A stretch of DNA of 64,000 nt from the NCBI GenBank assembly GCA_048058975.1, contig JBLLNP010000005.1, positions 1-64,000 on the forward strand, in the 5' to 3' direction. This stretch comes from RHLJ01 sp048058975 (GTDB lineage Bacteria; Bacteroidota; Rhodothermia; Balneolales; Balneolaceae). The translations under genes and the position numbers were made by a program. The notes below the pieces were generated by a model. It did not search any database. It was not told where the DNA came from and saw only the letters and a list, made by a program, of their open reading frames with translations. Shown piece by piece: positions 51,008 through 60,617 of the stretch; position 1 is the first letter of the stretch; the number at the start of each line of letters is the position of its first letter.

Positions 51008-53095
51008 ATGGCCGATAAAAAGCCCACTCCAAAAAAACAAATTAAACCACCGTTAGGAACTAGCAAGGGCAATGCGCCAAAGTTTCCAACCTGGGGATTC
51101 CTCGCAATTATTCTACTTCTCATTTTCGTTCAGATAATGTTTCTGAACCCGGAAGGTGGAAACGACATCAAGTACAGCAAGTTTCTGGATGATGTAAAAG
51201 GCGGCTATGTCGAAGAAATCATCATCAAAAACGGAATAAATATTTACGGGAAATATAATGATAAGGCCATAGCTGATGGAATTATCCAGCGCCCCGTTCA
51301 GGATGATAATCCTCTGAATCTTTCCTCTGCTAATTCAGAAGAATTCAGGGCTTTTGTAACTACGATGTTACCGGGCGATGAAATCCGCCCAATTCTGGAT
51401 GAGAACAATGTTGAGTACGAAGTCCGCATAGAAGAAGAGTGGTTCAGTGGCGTATTCATGTGGATTATCATGATAGCATTAGCTGTCGGATTCTGGGTGT
51501 TCATTTTCAGAAGAATGAATCCTGGGCAGCAGGTACTGAATATTGGCAAAAACAAAGCAGCTTTATATGATCAACAAACCGATACTAAAGTTACTTTCAA
51601 AGATGTTGCCGGACTTGAAGAGGCGAAGGAAGAAGTAAAAGAAATTGTCGATTTCCTGAAAACTCCCGGCAAGTTCACAAAACTTGGTGGTAAAATTCCT
51701 AAAGGTGCTTTACTGGTAGGATCTCCGGGAACGGGTAAAACCTTACTTGCAAAAGCTGTGGCAGGAGAAGCAGGAGTTCCATTCTTTTCATTATCAGGTT
51801 CCGACTTTGTGGAAATGTTTGTAGGGGTTGGAGCTGCCCGTGTTCGTGATCTTTTCAAAACCGCGAAAGAAAAAGCCCCATGTATTGTATTTATTGATGA
51901 GATCGATGCAATTGGTCGTTCCCGCGGTAAAGGGCAAATGCCGGGCTCTAATGATGAACGCGAAAATACATTGAACTCTCTATTGGTAGAAATGGATGGG
52001 TTCGCAACCGATTCAGGGGTAATCATTCTCGCTGCAACGAACCGACCTGATGTGTTGGATAACGCGTTACTTCGTCCGGGACGATTTGACCGCCAAATCA
52101 GCATAGACAAGCCGGATATTAATGGAAGGGAGCAAATTTTTAAGGTGCACCTGAAGCCGCTTAAACTGCACAAAGAGGTGAATCCAAAGAAACTATCTGC
52201 ACAAACACCGGGTTTTGCCGGCGCTGAGATAGCTAACGTATGTAACGAAGCTGCTCTTATTGCCGCAAGGAATAATAAGAAATCGGTGGATATGGAAGAC
52301 TTCCAGAATGCTATCGACCGGGTAATCGGAGGGCTTGAGAAAAAGAATAAGATTATTTCTCCGGAAGAGAAAAAGATAGTAGCCTATCACGAAGCAGGCC
52401 ATGCGGTCGCGGGCTGGTTTTTGGAGCATGCAGATCCATTGGTGAAAGTATCCATCGTACCAAGAGGATTGGCGGCACTTGGATATGCTCAGTATTTGCC
52501 AAAAGAGCAATTTCTGCATCAAACAGAGCAATTGTTGGACCAGATGTGCATGACACTAGGAGGAAGAGCTGCAGAAGAAATCGTTTTTGGTAAGATTTCA
52601 ACAGGTGCATTAAGTGACCTTGAGCGCATCACAAAAATGGCATACAGTATTGTTACTGTTTACGGGATGAATGATAAGATCGGAAACGTATCTTTCTATG
52701 ACTCAAAGCAAAGTGACTATACATTCAATAAGCCATATTCGGATGCAACTGCTACCATTATCGATGAAGAAGTTAAAAAGATCATTGATGAAGCGTATCA
52801 GCGTACATTGAAACTGCTTAAAGACAAAAAGAAAGAACTGGAGATTTTGGCAAAAGAATTGCTCGAGAAAGAAATCCTTTTCCAGACCGATTTAGAAAAG
52901 TTGATTGGTAAACGCCCGTTTGACAAACAAACTACCTACGAAGCTTTTACCAATGGTGAGAATAAAGAACAAGAAGAAACAAGTGAGAACTCCGATCAGG
53001 AAAGTTCTTTAAAGGAAGAGCAAAAAGATGAGATAGAAGCTGAATCGGATTCAACTTTGGGTGAAGAAGAAACTAAGGAAGCTGGCAAGGAATAA
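51008..53095 (+). CDS. ftsH: ATP-dependent zinc metalloprotease FtsH
   Basis: This 695-residue membrane-bound AAA+ protease degrades membrane and some soluble proteins. Two membrane helices (about 27-48 and 150-170) flank a periplasmic domain. Walker A is GSPGTGKT, Walker B is 'CIVFIDEIDAIGR', then the second region of homology ('AATNRPDVLDNALLRPGRFD') and the zinc site HEAGH. The C-terminal ~50 residues are Glu-rich and low in complexity. Monocistronic as far as can be seen. Confidence 0.96.
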   Translation: MADKKPTPKKQIKPPLGTSKGNAPKFPTWGFLAIILLLIFVQIMFLNPEGGNDIKYSKFLDDVKGGYVEEIIIKNGINIYGKYNDKAIADGIIQRPVQDDNPLNLSSANSEEFRAFVTTMLPGDEIRPILDENNVEYEVRIEEEWFSGVFMWIIMIALAVGFWVFIFRRMNPGQQVLNIGKNKAALYDQQTDTKVTFKDVAGLEEAKEEVKEIVDFLKTPGKFTKLGGKIPKGALLVGSPGTGKTLLAKAVAGEAGVPFFSLSGSDFVEMFVGVGAARVRDLFKTAKEKAPCIVFIDEIDAIGRSRGKGQMPGSNDERENTLNSLLVEMDGFATDSGVIILAATNRPDVLDNALLRPGRFDRQISIDKPDINGREQIFKVHLKPLKLHKEVNPKKLSAQTPGFAGAEIANVCNEAALIAARNNKKSVDMEDFQNAIDRVIGGLEKKNKIISPEEKKIVAYHEAGHAVAGWFLEHADPLVKVSIVPRGLAALGYAQYLPKEQFLHQTEQLLDQMCMTLGGRAAEEIVFGKISTGALSDLERITKMAYSIVTVYGMNDKIGNVSFYDSKQSDYTFNKPYSDATATIIDEEVKKIIDEAYQRTLKLLKDKKKELEILAKELLEKEILFQTDLEKLIGKRPFDKQTTYEAFTNGENKEQEETSENSDQESSLKEEQKDEIEAESDSTLGEEETKEAGKE

Positions 53096-53181
53096 ACCCG
53101 CTTAACATTTAGGTAATCTGTGGGTAATAGAAGGATAAAGCTGGGATAACAGAAGCATAAACCACAGGTAACAGTATAGCA

Positions 53182-53249
53182 ACGAGTGTGCGGTAATTTT
53201 GTGTCGCAATGAATAAACGCGAATACAATAAATAAATCAGCACACTCGT
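53182..53249 (+). promoter_or_regulatory. Inverted repeat covering the TonB receptor start codon
   Basis: ACGAGTGTGC (53182-53191) and GCACACTCGT (53240-53249) are perfect 10-base arms separated by 48 bases. The second arm includes the first two bases of the GTG start codon of the receptor gene. In mRNA the stem would hide the start, so it may regulate translation; this is inferred only from the sequence. Confidence 0.5.
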
Positions 53250-56166
53250 GAATACATTCAAAAAAGGACTATTCCTTCTAATTGCGCTCCTTTGCTCATC
53301 TCAGATATTAGCGCAGGAAGGGAAAATAGTTGGAACCGTAGTTGACGCCGAAACAGGAGAAACCCTGATCGGAGTTAACGTAGTAATAGAAGGTACCATT
53401 CAAGGTACAGCAACTGATATAGATGGGAACTATACCATCCGAAGAGTTGCAGCAGGAACATACAATATTAAGGTAAGCTATCTTTCTTACTCCACTCAGA
53501 TAATTACCGGGGTTGTGGTAGGCGAAGGAGAAGTAGTTCGCCTTGATGTAGCCATGCAAGCGGAATCAGAATTTCTGGACGAAATCGTAGTTACGGCCGA
53601 GGCAGTTCTTAATAACGAAGCGGGCCTTTTAAGACAAAGACAGAAATCAGTCGCATTTAGTGATGTGATTTCCTCTGAAACCATTTCAAAATCCGGGGCA
53701 GGGGATGCTGCCGGGGTACTAAAGAAAGTGGTCGGAGCTTCTGTCGTAGGTGGTAAATATGTGTATGTGAGAGGCTTAGGTGAAAGATATTCATCTACTC
53801 ATATGAACGGAATTGAACTGCCAACTGCGGATCCAGACAAAAAAGCTTTTCAGCTAGATTTGATTCCATCCAGCTTAATTGAAAATGTTGTAACACTTAA
53901 AACTTTTACTCCAGATAAACCCGGGAATTTCTCGGGAGGCTTGGTTGATGTTACTACTAAGGATTTCCCGGAGCAGCGAACCTTGGAGATTTCTGTATCC
54001 TCAGCTTATAATTCGCAGATCGCTTTTCAGGATGGACTTTTAGGAGAAAGAAGTGGAACAGACTGGTTAGGGTTTGATGATGGTCAGCGCGACATTCCTA
54101 GCTATTTACAGGATCTAAGAGATACAGGCACTCCAATTCCTGGACTTTCAAGTGGTGATAATATTGGTTCTCAAGAGTCTGTTATTCTTAACAACGCTTC
54201 TCGTGCTTTCAACAATGAAATGGTTCCTGTTAGTACAAGCTTACCTTTGGATTACAGTTTTGGTTTATCATTTGGTGATCAAGCTGAAAGTAAGATTGGA
54301 AAAATTGGGTATTCTATATCTCTTACTTATTCTAGATCAATCGATAATTATGAGAATGGTTCGATAGGTAGATATCTCTTAGTTGGTGAAACTGCTACGA
54401 CTGAAGAATTGACCGCTGAAAGATTATATTCTGATTATAGAACTGATGATAATGTGGATTGGGGCTCTTTAGTTAATTTAGCATACATACCCCACAGTAA
54501 TCATAAGTTCAACTTTTCCTACTTCAGAACCCAATCGGGAACGCATCAAGGTCGATTGATAACTGGTTTTTGGGACGAAGCCCCTGAAGCAAATCAGATA
54601 TCAAATGTTCTCTCTTATCAAGAAAGGTCGTTACAGGCAATGTTTTTAACAGGAAAAAGTGTCTTTGATAAGTTTAATAATGTTGAAGTAGAGTGGAAGC
54701 TATCGCAAACGAATAATGCTATGGCAACTCCGGATTTGAGGTATTTCTTGCTTCAATCGGAAGACAGTCAAATATCCGGAAGTGATACAACTCTTTATTC
54801 AAACCCCTCATCATTATATCCAAGACCGTCTCGCTTTTTTCGTGATCTAAATGAATCTGGAAATGCCGCAATTCTTGATGTTTCAATTCCTGTTTTAAAA
54901 AATTCAAAATTTAAAACAGGTCTATTTTACGATTCTAAAGAAAGAGACTTTAATGAAAGTAGATATGATATTTTTGATGATGCGTTTGGTATCCGAGATG
55001 CTGAAGGGGATATCTTTGAGTTTTTTGGTACTCAAGGTATTATAGATTCCACAGTATCAGGTCGTGGCCAAGGATATGATTATGGAACCTATGTAGAGGA
55101 TGGTAGCGAGGTTAGAAATTCATACACTTCAGAAAGTAATATTAGCGCCTATTATGGGATGATCGATTTATTTGTAACCGATCAATTGAGGTTAATTGGT
55201 GGCGCCAGAGTTGAATACACAGACATTACTGCTACTTCTGATGATTCAGTTCTTGCAACAACACCTAACCAAATTACTCTAGATAACCCTACAGGTGAAG
55301 GTTTTCAGGGTGTTGGCCGGTTGGATAATATGGATGTATTACCATCACTTTCTTTGGTTTATTCTCTTAATGAGAGTATGAATTTCAGAGCTGCATATAC
55401 CAAAACATTGGCACGACCAACTGTTAGGGAATTAATGCCGCTAATAACATTTGACTTTGCAGGTGATTTCTTATTTCAGGGAAATCCAAGACTTGAAAGA
55501 ACTCTGATCACTAATTATGATTTCCGATTTGAATGGTTTCCTGCCCCAGGTGAAATACTTGCTTTCTCTGCATTTTATAAAGATTTAGAAAAGCCGATGG
55601 AAAGGGTTATTCGAAATGACATTGGTAATAATGCAACCTCAATACAGAATGTTCCAAAAGGTAGAGTACAAGGTGTTGAGTTTGAACTCCGTAAAAGATT
55701 AGGGTTTTTAACCGAGAGTCTTGATAATTTTACTTTTGCTGGGAATCTAACTTTTGTTCATTCTGAAGTAGATATTGCTGATATAGAGCTTGATTTTATT
55801 CGCGCGGCTAATCCTAATGCATCATCAACACGCCAACTCTTTGGACAATCTCCTTATATAGTAAACATTGATTTACAGTATCAGAACGATAAAGGACTAA
55901 GTACAAATCTTTCATTCAACCGATTTGGAGATCGACTCTCATTAGCAACCGGAAACGCAACGCCTAATGTATTTGAACGCGCTTACAATACCCTAAATTG
56001 GAATCTGAACTATCAGTTAACTAATAATCTATCGTTGGGCGCAAAAATTGACAATATCCTGAACCCCGATATTGTACAATCTTACGAGTTTAAAGGACAG
56101 GAGTACATTTTCCAGTCTTTTAAAAGGGGGATGTCATTCAGTACAAGCCTCAAATACTCTCTTTAG
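53248..56166 (+). CDS. TonB-dependent outer membrane receptor
   Basis: The 972-residue product has a GTG start (53248) and a signal peptide ending ILAQ. A carboxypeptidase-regulatory-like (CarboxypepD_reg) domain follows ('GKIVGTVVDAETGETLIGVN'), then the plug ('SGAGDAAGVLKKVVGASV', 'YVRGLGERYSSTHMNG') and a 22-strand-type barrel ending 'SFSTSLKYSL'. It imports an unknown ligand using TonB. The T9SS-exported protein at 56202, 35 bases downstream, is probably co-transcribed. Bases about 54,100-55,800 look AT-richer than the 5' part. Confidence 0.9.
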   Translation: MNTFKKGLFLLIALLCSSQILAQEGKIVGTVVDAETGETLIGVNVVIEGTIQGTATDIDGNYTIRRVAAGTYNIKVSYLSYSTQIITGVVVGEGEVVRLDVAMQAESEFLDEIVVTAEAVLNNEAGLLRQRQKSVAFSDVISSETISKSGAGDAAGVLKKVVGASVVGGKYVYVRGLGERYSSTHMNGIELPTADPDKKAFQLDLIPSSLIENVVTLKTFTPDKPGNFSGGLVDVTTKDFPEQRTLEISVSSAYNSQIAFQDGLLGERSGTDWLGFDDGQRDIPSYLQDLRDTGTPIPGLSSGDNIGSQESVILNNASRAFNNEMVPVSTSLPLDYSFGLSFGDQAESKIGKIGYSISLTYSRSIDNYENGSIGRYLLVGETATTEELTAERLYSDYRTDDNVDWGSLVNLAYIPHSNHKFNFSYFRTQSGTHQGRLITGFWDEAPEANQISNVLSYQERSLQAMFLTGKSVFDKFNNVEVEWKLSQTNNAMATPDLRYFLLQSEDSQISGSDTTLYSNPSSLYPRPSRFFRDLNESGNAAILDVSIPVLKNSKFKTGLFYDSKERDFNESRYDIFDDAFGIRDAEGDIFEFFGTQGIIDSTVSGRGQGYDYGTYVEDGSEVRNSYTSESNISAYYGMIDLFVTDQLRLIGGARVEYTDITATSDDSVLATTPNQITLDNPTGEGFQGVGRLDNMDVLPSLSLVYSLNESMNFRAAYTKTLARPTVRELMPLITFDFAGDFLFQGNPRLERTLITNYDFRFEWFPAPGEILAFSAFYKDLEKPMERVIRNDIGNNATSIQNVPKGRVQGVEFELRKRLGFLTESLDNFTFAGNLTFVHSEVDIADIELDFIRAANPNASSTRQLFGQSPYIVNIDLQYQNDKGLSTNLSFNRFGDRLSLATGNATPNVFERAYNTLNWNLNYQLTNNLSLGAKIDNILNPDIVQSYEFKGQEYIFQSFKRGMSFSTSLKYSL

Positions 56167-56201
56167 AGGATATAATACTTAACTAAAACCAAACTAAAAC
56201 T

Positions 56202-59200
56202 ATGAGAAACTTACTACAAAGCACTTTATTAGTACTATTTGTGTTAGCTCTATCAAATACTGCATTTGCCCAGAACCGAGTGGTAATTACGGATGCGGAT
56301 TTGGTAGGCAATACTACGTATTACTGGACATCAGATAACATTTATGAACTGGACAAGCTAGTATTTCTTGAAGAAGGTGGAAAGCTGTTTATTGAGCCAG
56401 GTACGCGAATTGAAGGTCGTACGGGTTCTAACTTAGATGCTTCTGCATTAGTAATTACCCGAGGCGCACAGATTTTTGCTGAGGGTACTCCAACTAACCC
56501 AATTATTTTCACTTCTACTTCCGATGATGGAACCTTTGACGAAACCAACCGTGGCGAGTGGGGTGGTTTGGTAATCTTAGGTAATGCCACTACTAACAAT
56601 GCTTCTGAAGAAGAAATTGAAGGTGTTGGAACCATTACTCCAGAAGGCGACAATCGTGCTTTTTACGGCGGTAATGAAGACATGGATAATTCTGGTGTTC
56701 TTCGTTATGTGTCTATTCGTCACTCAGGTAAATCAATCGGTGCTGATACTGGTAACGAAATCCAAGGTTTAACTGTTGGTGGTGTTGGTGCCGGAACAAC
56801 GATTGAGTATGTAGAATCTTTCGCCTCTGACGATGATGGATTTGAGTTCTTCGGTGGTACTGTAAACACTCGTTATTTAGTGTCTGCTTTCAACGCTGAT
56901 GACGCTTTTGACTGGGATCAGGGATTCCGTGGTAAGCACCAATTTTGGTTTGCGATTCAAGCGGGAGATAAAGCTGGTCGTGTAGCAGAGATGGACGGTG
57001 CTGGTGGAAACGAAAACACCACTCCATTTGCCTACCCACAGGTAGCGAATGTTACGTACATTGGCGCTGGAGTAAATGCAACTCCACAGGGTGATGGTGC
57101 TCAAATGTTGATGTTCCGTGATAACACAGGGGGAGTTTACTACAACTCTATCTTCACTGATTTTGGGTCATCAGGTGCTGGTACAGCGATTACTGTAGAA
57201 GACATTGACAATGCGGGTGACAAGCCATTCGATAGTCGTCAGCGCTTGGAGAACGATTCATTGATCGTAGGAAACTCTGTATGGTTTGGTTTCAAGGCAG
57301 GTAATGGACTAACAGACTTCGCTCCACAGGACTTCGTACAAACTATGTTAGGTGCTAACGGTAACGAAATCGCAGATCCTGCTTTAGTTGGACTTAATAG
57401 AACAGTGGAAGCAAAGGGTCTTGATCCTCGTCCTGGTGCAGCTTCTCCTGCTTTAACCATTGATCTTAACGAAATGGACGATTCATTTTTCAGACCAACT
57501 ACCTACGCAGGCGCCTTTGGGCCTAATGACAACTGGATGAAAGGATGGACTACATTAGATGAATATGGGTACTTAGCTGATATTACGCCTAACGGAGGAA
57601 CACCAAACCGAGTGGTAATTACGGATGCGGATTTGGTAGGCAATACTACGTATTACTGGACATCAGATAACATTTATGAACTGGACAAGCTAGTATTTCT
57701 TGAAGAAGGTGGAAAGCTGTTTATTGAGCCAGGTACGCGAATTGAAGGTCGTACGGGTTCTAACTTAGATGCTTCTGCATTAGTAATTACCCGAGGCGCA
57801 CAGATTTTTGCTGAGGGTACTCCAACTAACCCAATTATTTTCACTTCTACTTCCGATGATGGAACCTTTGACGAAACCAACCGTGGCGAGTGGGGTGGTT
57901 TGGTAATCTTAGGTAATGCCACTACTAACAATGCTTCTGAAGAAGAAATTGAAGGTGTTGGAACCATTACTCCAGAAGGCGACAATCGTGCTTTTTACGG
58001 CGGTAATGAAGACATGGATAATTCTGGTGTTCTTCGTTATGTGTCTATTCGTCACTCAGGTAAATCAATCGGTGCTGATACTGGTAACGAAATCCAAGGT
58101 TTAACTGTTGGTGGTGTTGGTGCCGGAACAACGATTGAGTATGTAGAATCTTTCGCCTCTGACGATGATGGATTTGAGTTCTTCGGTGGTACTGTAAACA
58201 CTCGTTATTTAGTGTCTGCTTTCAACGCTGATGACGCTTTTGACTGGGATCAGGGATTCCGTGGTAAGCACCAATTTTGGTTTGCGATTCAAGCGGGAGA
58301 TAAAGCTGGTCGTGTAGCAGAGATGGACGGTGCTGGTGGAAACGAAAACACCACTCCATTTGCCTACCCACAGGTAGCGAATGTTACGTACATTGGCGCT
58401 GGAGTAAATGCAACTCCACAGGGTGATGGTGCTCAAATGTTGATGTTCCGTGATAACACAGGGGGAGTTTACTACAACTCTATCTTCACTGATTTTGGGT
58501 CATCAGGTGCTGGTACAGCGATTACTGTAGAAGACATTGACAATGCGGGTGACAAGCCATTCGATAGTCGTCAGCGCTTGGAGAACGATTCATTGATCGT
58601 AGGAAACTCTGTATGGTTTGGTTTCAAGGCAGGTAATGGACTAACAGACTTCGCTCCACAGGACTTCGTACAAACTATGTTAGGTGCTAACGGTAACGAA
58701 ATCGCAGATCCTCTGTTGATTAGCATAGACCGAACCGTAGAAGGTATGGCGCTTGATCCAAGACCACAAGATGGCGGACCTGCAACAACAATTACTTTAA
58801 AAGAGATGGATGATTCATTCTTCCGTCCTACGACTTATGCAGGTGCTTTTGGTCCAACCAGCAACTGGATGACCGGATGGACTACCTTAGATGAGTATGG
58901 ATACCTGTCTGGAAGCACTGTAAGAGTTGATAATGAGATCGAGGATTTTGATGCCCCAACAGCAATCAGCTTAGATCAAAACTATCCAAACCCATTCAAC
59001 CCAAGTACTAATATTAGCTTTGCACTTCCATCAACCCAAAAAGTAACGTTGAAAGTGTATAACATGCTTGGACAAGAAGTTGCTACGTTGGTGAACAACC
59101 AAACACTTCAGGCTGGAAGTCAGAGTGTATCATTTGATGCTTCTGCACTTTCAAGTGGTGTGTATATTTACCGACTAACTGGTGCGAACAATGTAGTTCT

Positions 59201-59228
59201 TACTAAGAAAATGACTCTTATTAAGTAA
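56202..59228 (+). CDS. T9SS-exported surface protein with tandem duplicated domain
   Basis: This 1,008-residue protein has a signal peptide (about 1-23, ending AFAQ). Two repeats of about 444 residues follow, starting 'NRVVITDADLVGNTTYYWTS' and containing beta-helix-like stretches ('YVSIRHSGKSIG', 'GFEFFGGTVNTRYL'). A C-terminal type A sorting domain ('NYPNPFNPSTNISFALP' to 'TKKMTLIK') sends it through the type IX system to the cell surface. The first 369 residues of the two repeats are the same residue for residue; the last ~70 of each differ. Proteins of this type are often next to a TonB receptor, as here, so a joint role in capture of a substrate is plausible. Confidence 0.88.
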   Translation: MRNLLQSTLLVLFVLALSNTAFAQNRVVITDADLVGNTTYYWTSDNIYELDKLVFLEEGGKLFIEPGTRIEGRTGSNLDASALVITRGAQIFAEGTPTNPIIFTSTSDDGTFDETNRGEWGGLVILGNATTNNASEEEIEGVGTITPEGDNRAFYGGNEDMDNSGVLRYVSIRHSGKSIGADTGNEIQGLTVGGVGAGTTIEYVESFASDDDGFEFFGGTVNTRYLVSAFNADDAFDWDQGFRGKHQFWFAIQAGDKAGRVAEMDGAGGNENTTPFAYPQVANVTYIGAGVNATPQGDGAQMLMFRDNTGGVYYNSIFTDFGSSGAGTAITVEDIDNAGDKPFDSRQRLENDSLIVGNSVWFGFKAGNGLTDFAPQDFVQTMLGANGNEIADPALVGLNRTVEAKGLDPRPGAASPALTIDLNEMDDSFFRPTTYAGAFGPNDNWMKGWTTLDEYGYLADITPNGGTPNRVVITDADLVGNTTYYWTSDNIYELDKLVFLEEGGKLFIEPGTRIEGRTGSNLDASALVITRGAQIFAEGTPTNPIIFTSTSDDGTFDETNRGEWGGLVILGNATTNNASEEEIEGVGTITPEGDNRAFYGGNEDMDNSGVLRYVSIRHSGKSIGADTGNEIQGLTVGGVGAGTTIEYVESFASDDDGFEFFGGTVNTRYLVSAFNADDAFDWDQGFRGKHQFWFAIQAGDKAGRVAEMDGAGGNENTTPFAYPQVANVTYIGAGVNATPQGDGAQMLMFRDNTGGVYYNSIFTDFGSSGAGTAITVEDIDNAGDKPFDSRQRLENDSLIVGNSVWFGFKAGNGLTDFAPQDFVQTMLGANGNEIADPLLISIDRTVEGMALDPRPQDGGPATTITLKEMDDSFFRPTTYAGAFGPTSNWMTGWTTLDEYGYLSGSTVRVDNEIEDFDAPTAISLDQNYPNPFNPSTNISFALPSTQKVTLKVYNMLGQEVATLVNNQTLQAGSQSVSFDASALSSGVYIYRLTGANNVVLTKKMTLIK
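56274..57380 (+). repeat. 1,107-bp perfect direct repeat, copy 1
   Basis: These bases encode 369 residues of the first repeat. They match 57606-58712 base for base as far as I can read, at an offset of 1,332 bases (444 codons). The match stops at CGCAGATCCT on the 3' side and AACCGAG on the 5' side. Confidence 0.92.
57606..58712 (+). repeat. 1,107-bp perfect direct repeat, copy 2
   Basis: Second copy of 56274-57380. The following ~200 bases, which encode the rest of the repeat, are clearly diverged from the first copy (for example LLISIDRTVEGMALDPRP against ALVGLNRTVEAKGLDPRP). The sequence identity therefore ends sharply. Confidence 0.92.
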
Positions 59229-59280
59229 TCATTTTCTACTCACGAAACGTCTCACTTCATTGTGAGGTGTGCTGATCACA

Positions 59281-59311
59281 AAGGAGCTCCGGGGGACTGG
59301 AGCTCCTTTTT
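59281..59311 (+). terminator. Terminator of the TonB receptor/T9SS protein unit
   Basis: Stem AAGGAGCTCC/GGAGCTCCTT with loop GGGGGACT, followed by T-run. Very similar to the terminator at 59954-59981. Confidence 0.9.
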
Positions 59312-59423
59312 GTTTACAATTAAATAACAATAGCTTAACTCACAAATAGACTTTCACTTTCTCTTTTTTGTAAGCCAATTATGGTGAAGAATAAAAACAT
59401 AAAGAGAAATGAAAAATTCAAAT

Positions 59424-59945
59424 ATGAAATTATCAATTGGAATAACGGTTTTTATCAGTGTAATACTTATAAGTTGTTCTGATTCAAATAATAATATTAC
59501 ATCGATAGAACATGAACCTATTATAAGGGATTCAATGGTCTCAGCAACTATTCCGACTTGTGAAACTAGGAAGTATGATGAAACTCATTATACAGGGTCT
59601 GGCTCTTCTAGTTATGAAGACTTTAATAATCCAATAGTATGTACTCCAAGTGGAGGTGGAGATGGTTATTTAGTAATAACTACGTTTGGTGAAATTTTAA
59701 ATAGATCCTACTATGTAGAAGTTTTGAAATGGGATGATCTAGATAACGATTGGGAATTGTATACAAGCTACTTTTTAGATGGAGGTAATTCTTATTTTAT
59801 TAATACTTCTGTTGGATATATAAATCTAGATGGAAGTGATAGATTTAAAGTAAATGTTTTAGAACCTCTACCTCCTGGAACAGGTGGAGGTGGTGGTGGT
59901 TCAAGTGAAGATATATTCAGGACAAAGTTTGATTTAAATGACTAA
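59424..59945 (+). CDS. Small lipoprotein, unknown function
   Basis: From the ATG at 59424 (MKLSIGITVF) the product is 173 residues; an alternative start is 59409. A lipoprotein signal peptide ends in ISC. The mature part is rich in Gly, Ser, Asp and aromatic residues, with two cysteines and a poly-glycine run near the C-terminus. No family recognised. The DNA is markedly AT-rich compared with the neighbours, and the gene sits between two nearly identical terminators. Confidence 0.7.
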   Translation: MKLSIGITVFISVILISCSDSNNNITSIEHEPIIRDSMVSATIPTCETRKYDETHYTGSGSSSYEDFNNPIVCTPSGGGDGYLVITTFGEILNRSYYVEVLKWDDLDNDWELYTSYFLDGGNSYFINTSVGYINLDGSDRFKVNVLEPLPPGTGGGGGGSSEDIFRTKFDLND

Positions 59946-59953
59946 AGTAAATT

Positions 59954-59981
59954 GAGCTCCGGGGGACCGGGGCTCTTTTTT
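59954..59981 (+). terminator. Terminator of the small lipoprotein gene
   Basis: Stem GAGCTCC/GGGGCTC (one G-U pair) with loop GGGGGACC, followed by six T. It shares AGCTCCGGGGGAC with the terminator at 59281-59311. Confidence 0.88.
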
Positions 59982-60157
59982 ATATATATTCAAAATATCA
60001 TTTTACTTGTGCTAGGGGTTCATCGTGATGCGCCTCTACCGTATTTATGAAAAACAATTTTGTGGTTTTGTGTATTCGCGGCTAAAATAAAAATCCGGAT
60101 TTTGGAACCGAAGTTTGGTTCTTTAGGTTTGGAGAAATCCAATTAAGACATACTATT

Positions 60158-60592
60158 TTGATATTTGTAACCAGAAAAACACATTTCAATGCCGCACACC
60201 GGCTTAATAATCCATCCAAATCAGAAGAATGGAACCGGCAAACCTTCGGGAAATGCAACTACCCGAACTGGCATGGACATAATTACATAATTGAAGTCAC
60301 TGTAGCTGGGGAACCCGATGCCGAAACAGGATATGTGATCGATCTGGGTAAGCTCAAAAAAATTATCAAAGAGAGAATTACCGAGCCTTGCGACCATCGG
60401 AATCTGAATATGGATGTCCCTTTTCTTGAAGGCATTATCCCTACTTCCGAAAATTTGGTAAAAGCATTTTTTGAACAACTAAAAGAAGATGTGGAGCAAT
60501 CCGCATCAACAGGAAGCGTTCTCTATTCGGTGAAACTGTTCGAAACCGAACGAAACATAGCCGAATATTGTCCTTATCGCTGGACAAAATAA
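60158..60592 (+). CDS. 6-pyruvoyl-tetrahydropterin synthase/QueD family protein
   Basis: This 144-residue enzyme of the T-fold family acts on dihydroneopterin triphosphate. The zinc-binding histidines are in 'THFNAAHRL' and 'WHGHNY', and the catalytic Cys is in 'FGKCNYPNWHGHN'. The Cys-to-HGH spacing is that of the eukaryotic-type PTPS rather than E. coli QueD (CxxxHGH). The start is TTG (60158), giving the usual 'MIFVTRKTHF' N-terminus. It is 25 bases before folE2, which makes its substrate. Product may be tetrahydropterin, queuosine precursor or both. Confidence 0.88.
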   Translation: MIFVTRKTHFNAAHRLNNPSKSEEWNRQTFGKCNYPNWHGHNYIIEVTVAGEPDAETGYVIDLGKLKKIIKERITEPCDHRNLNMDVPFLEGIIPTSENLVKAFFEQLKEDVEQSASTGSVLYSVKLFETERNIAEYCPYRWTK

Positions 60593-60617
60593 ATTATTTA
60601 ATACTGATTTCTCCGTT

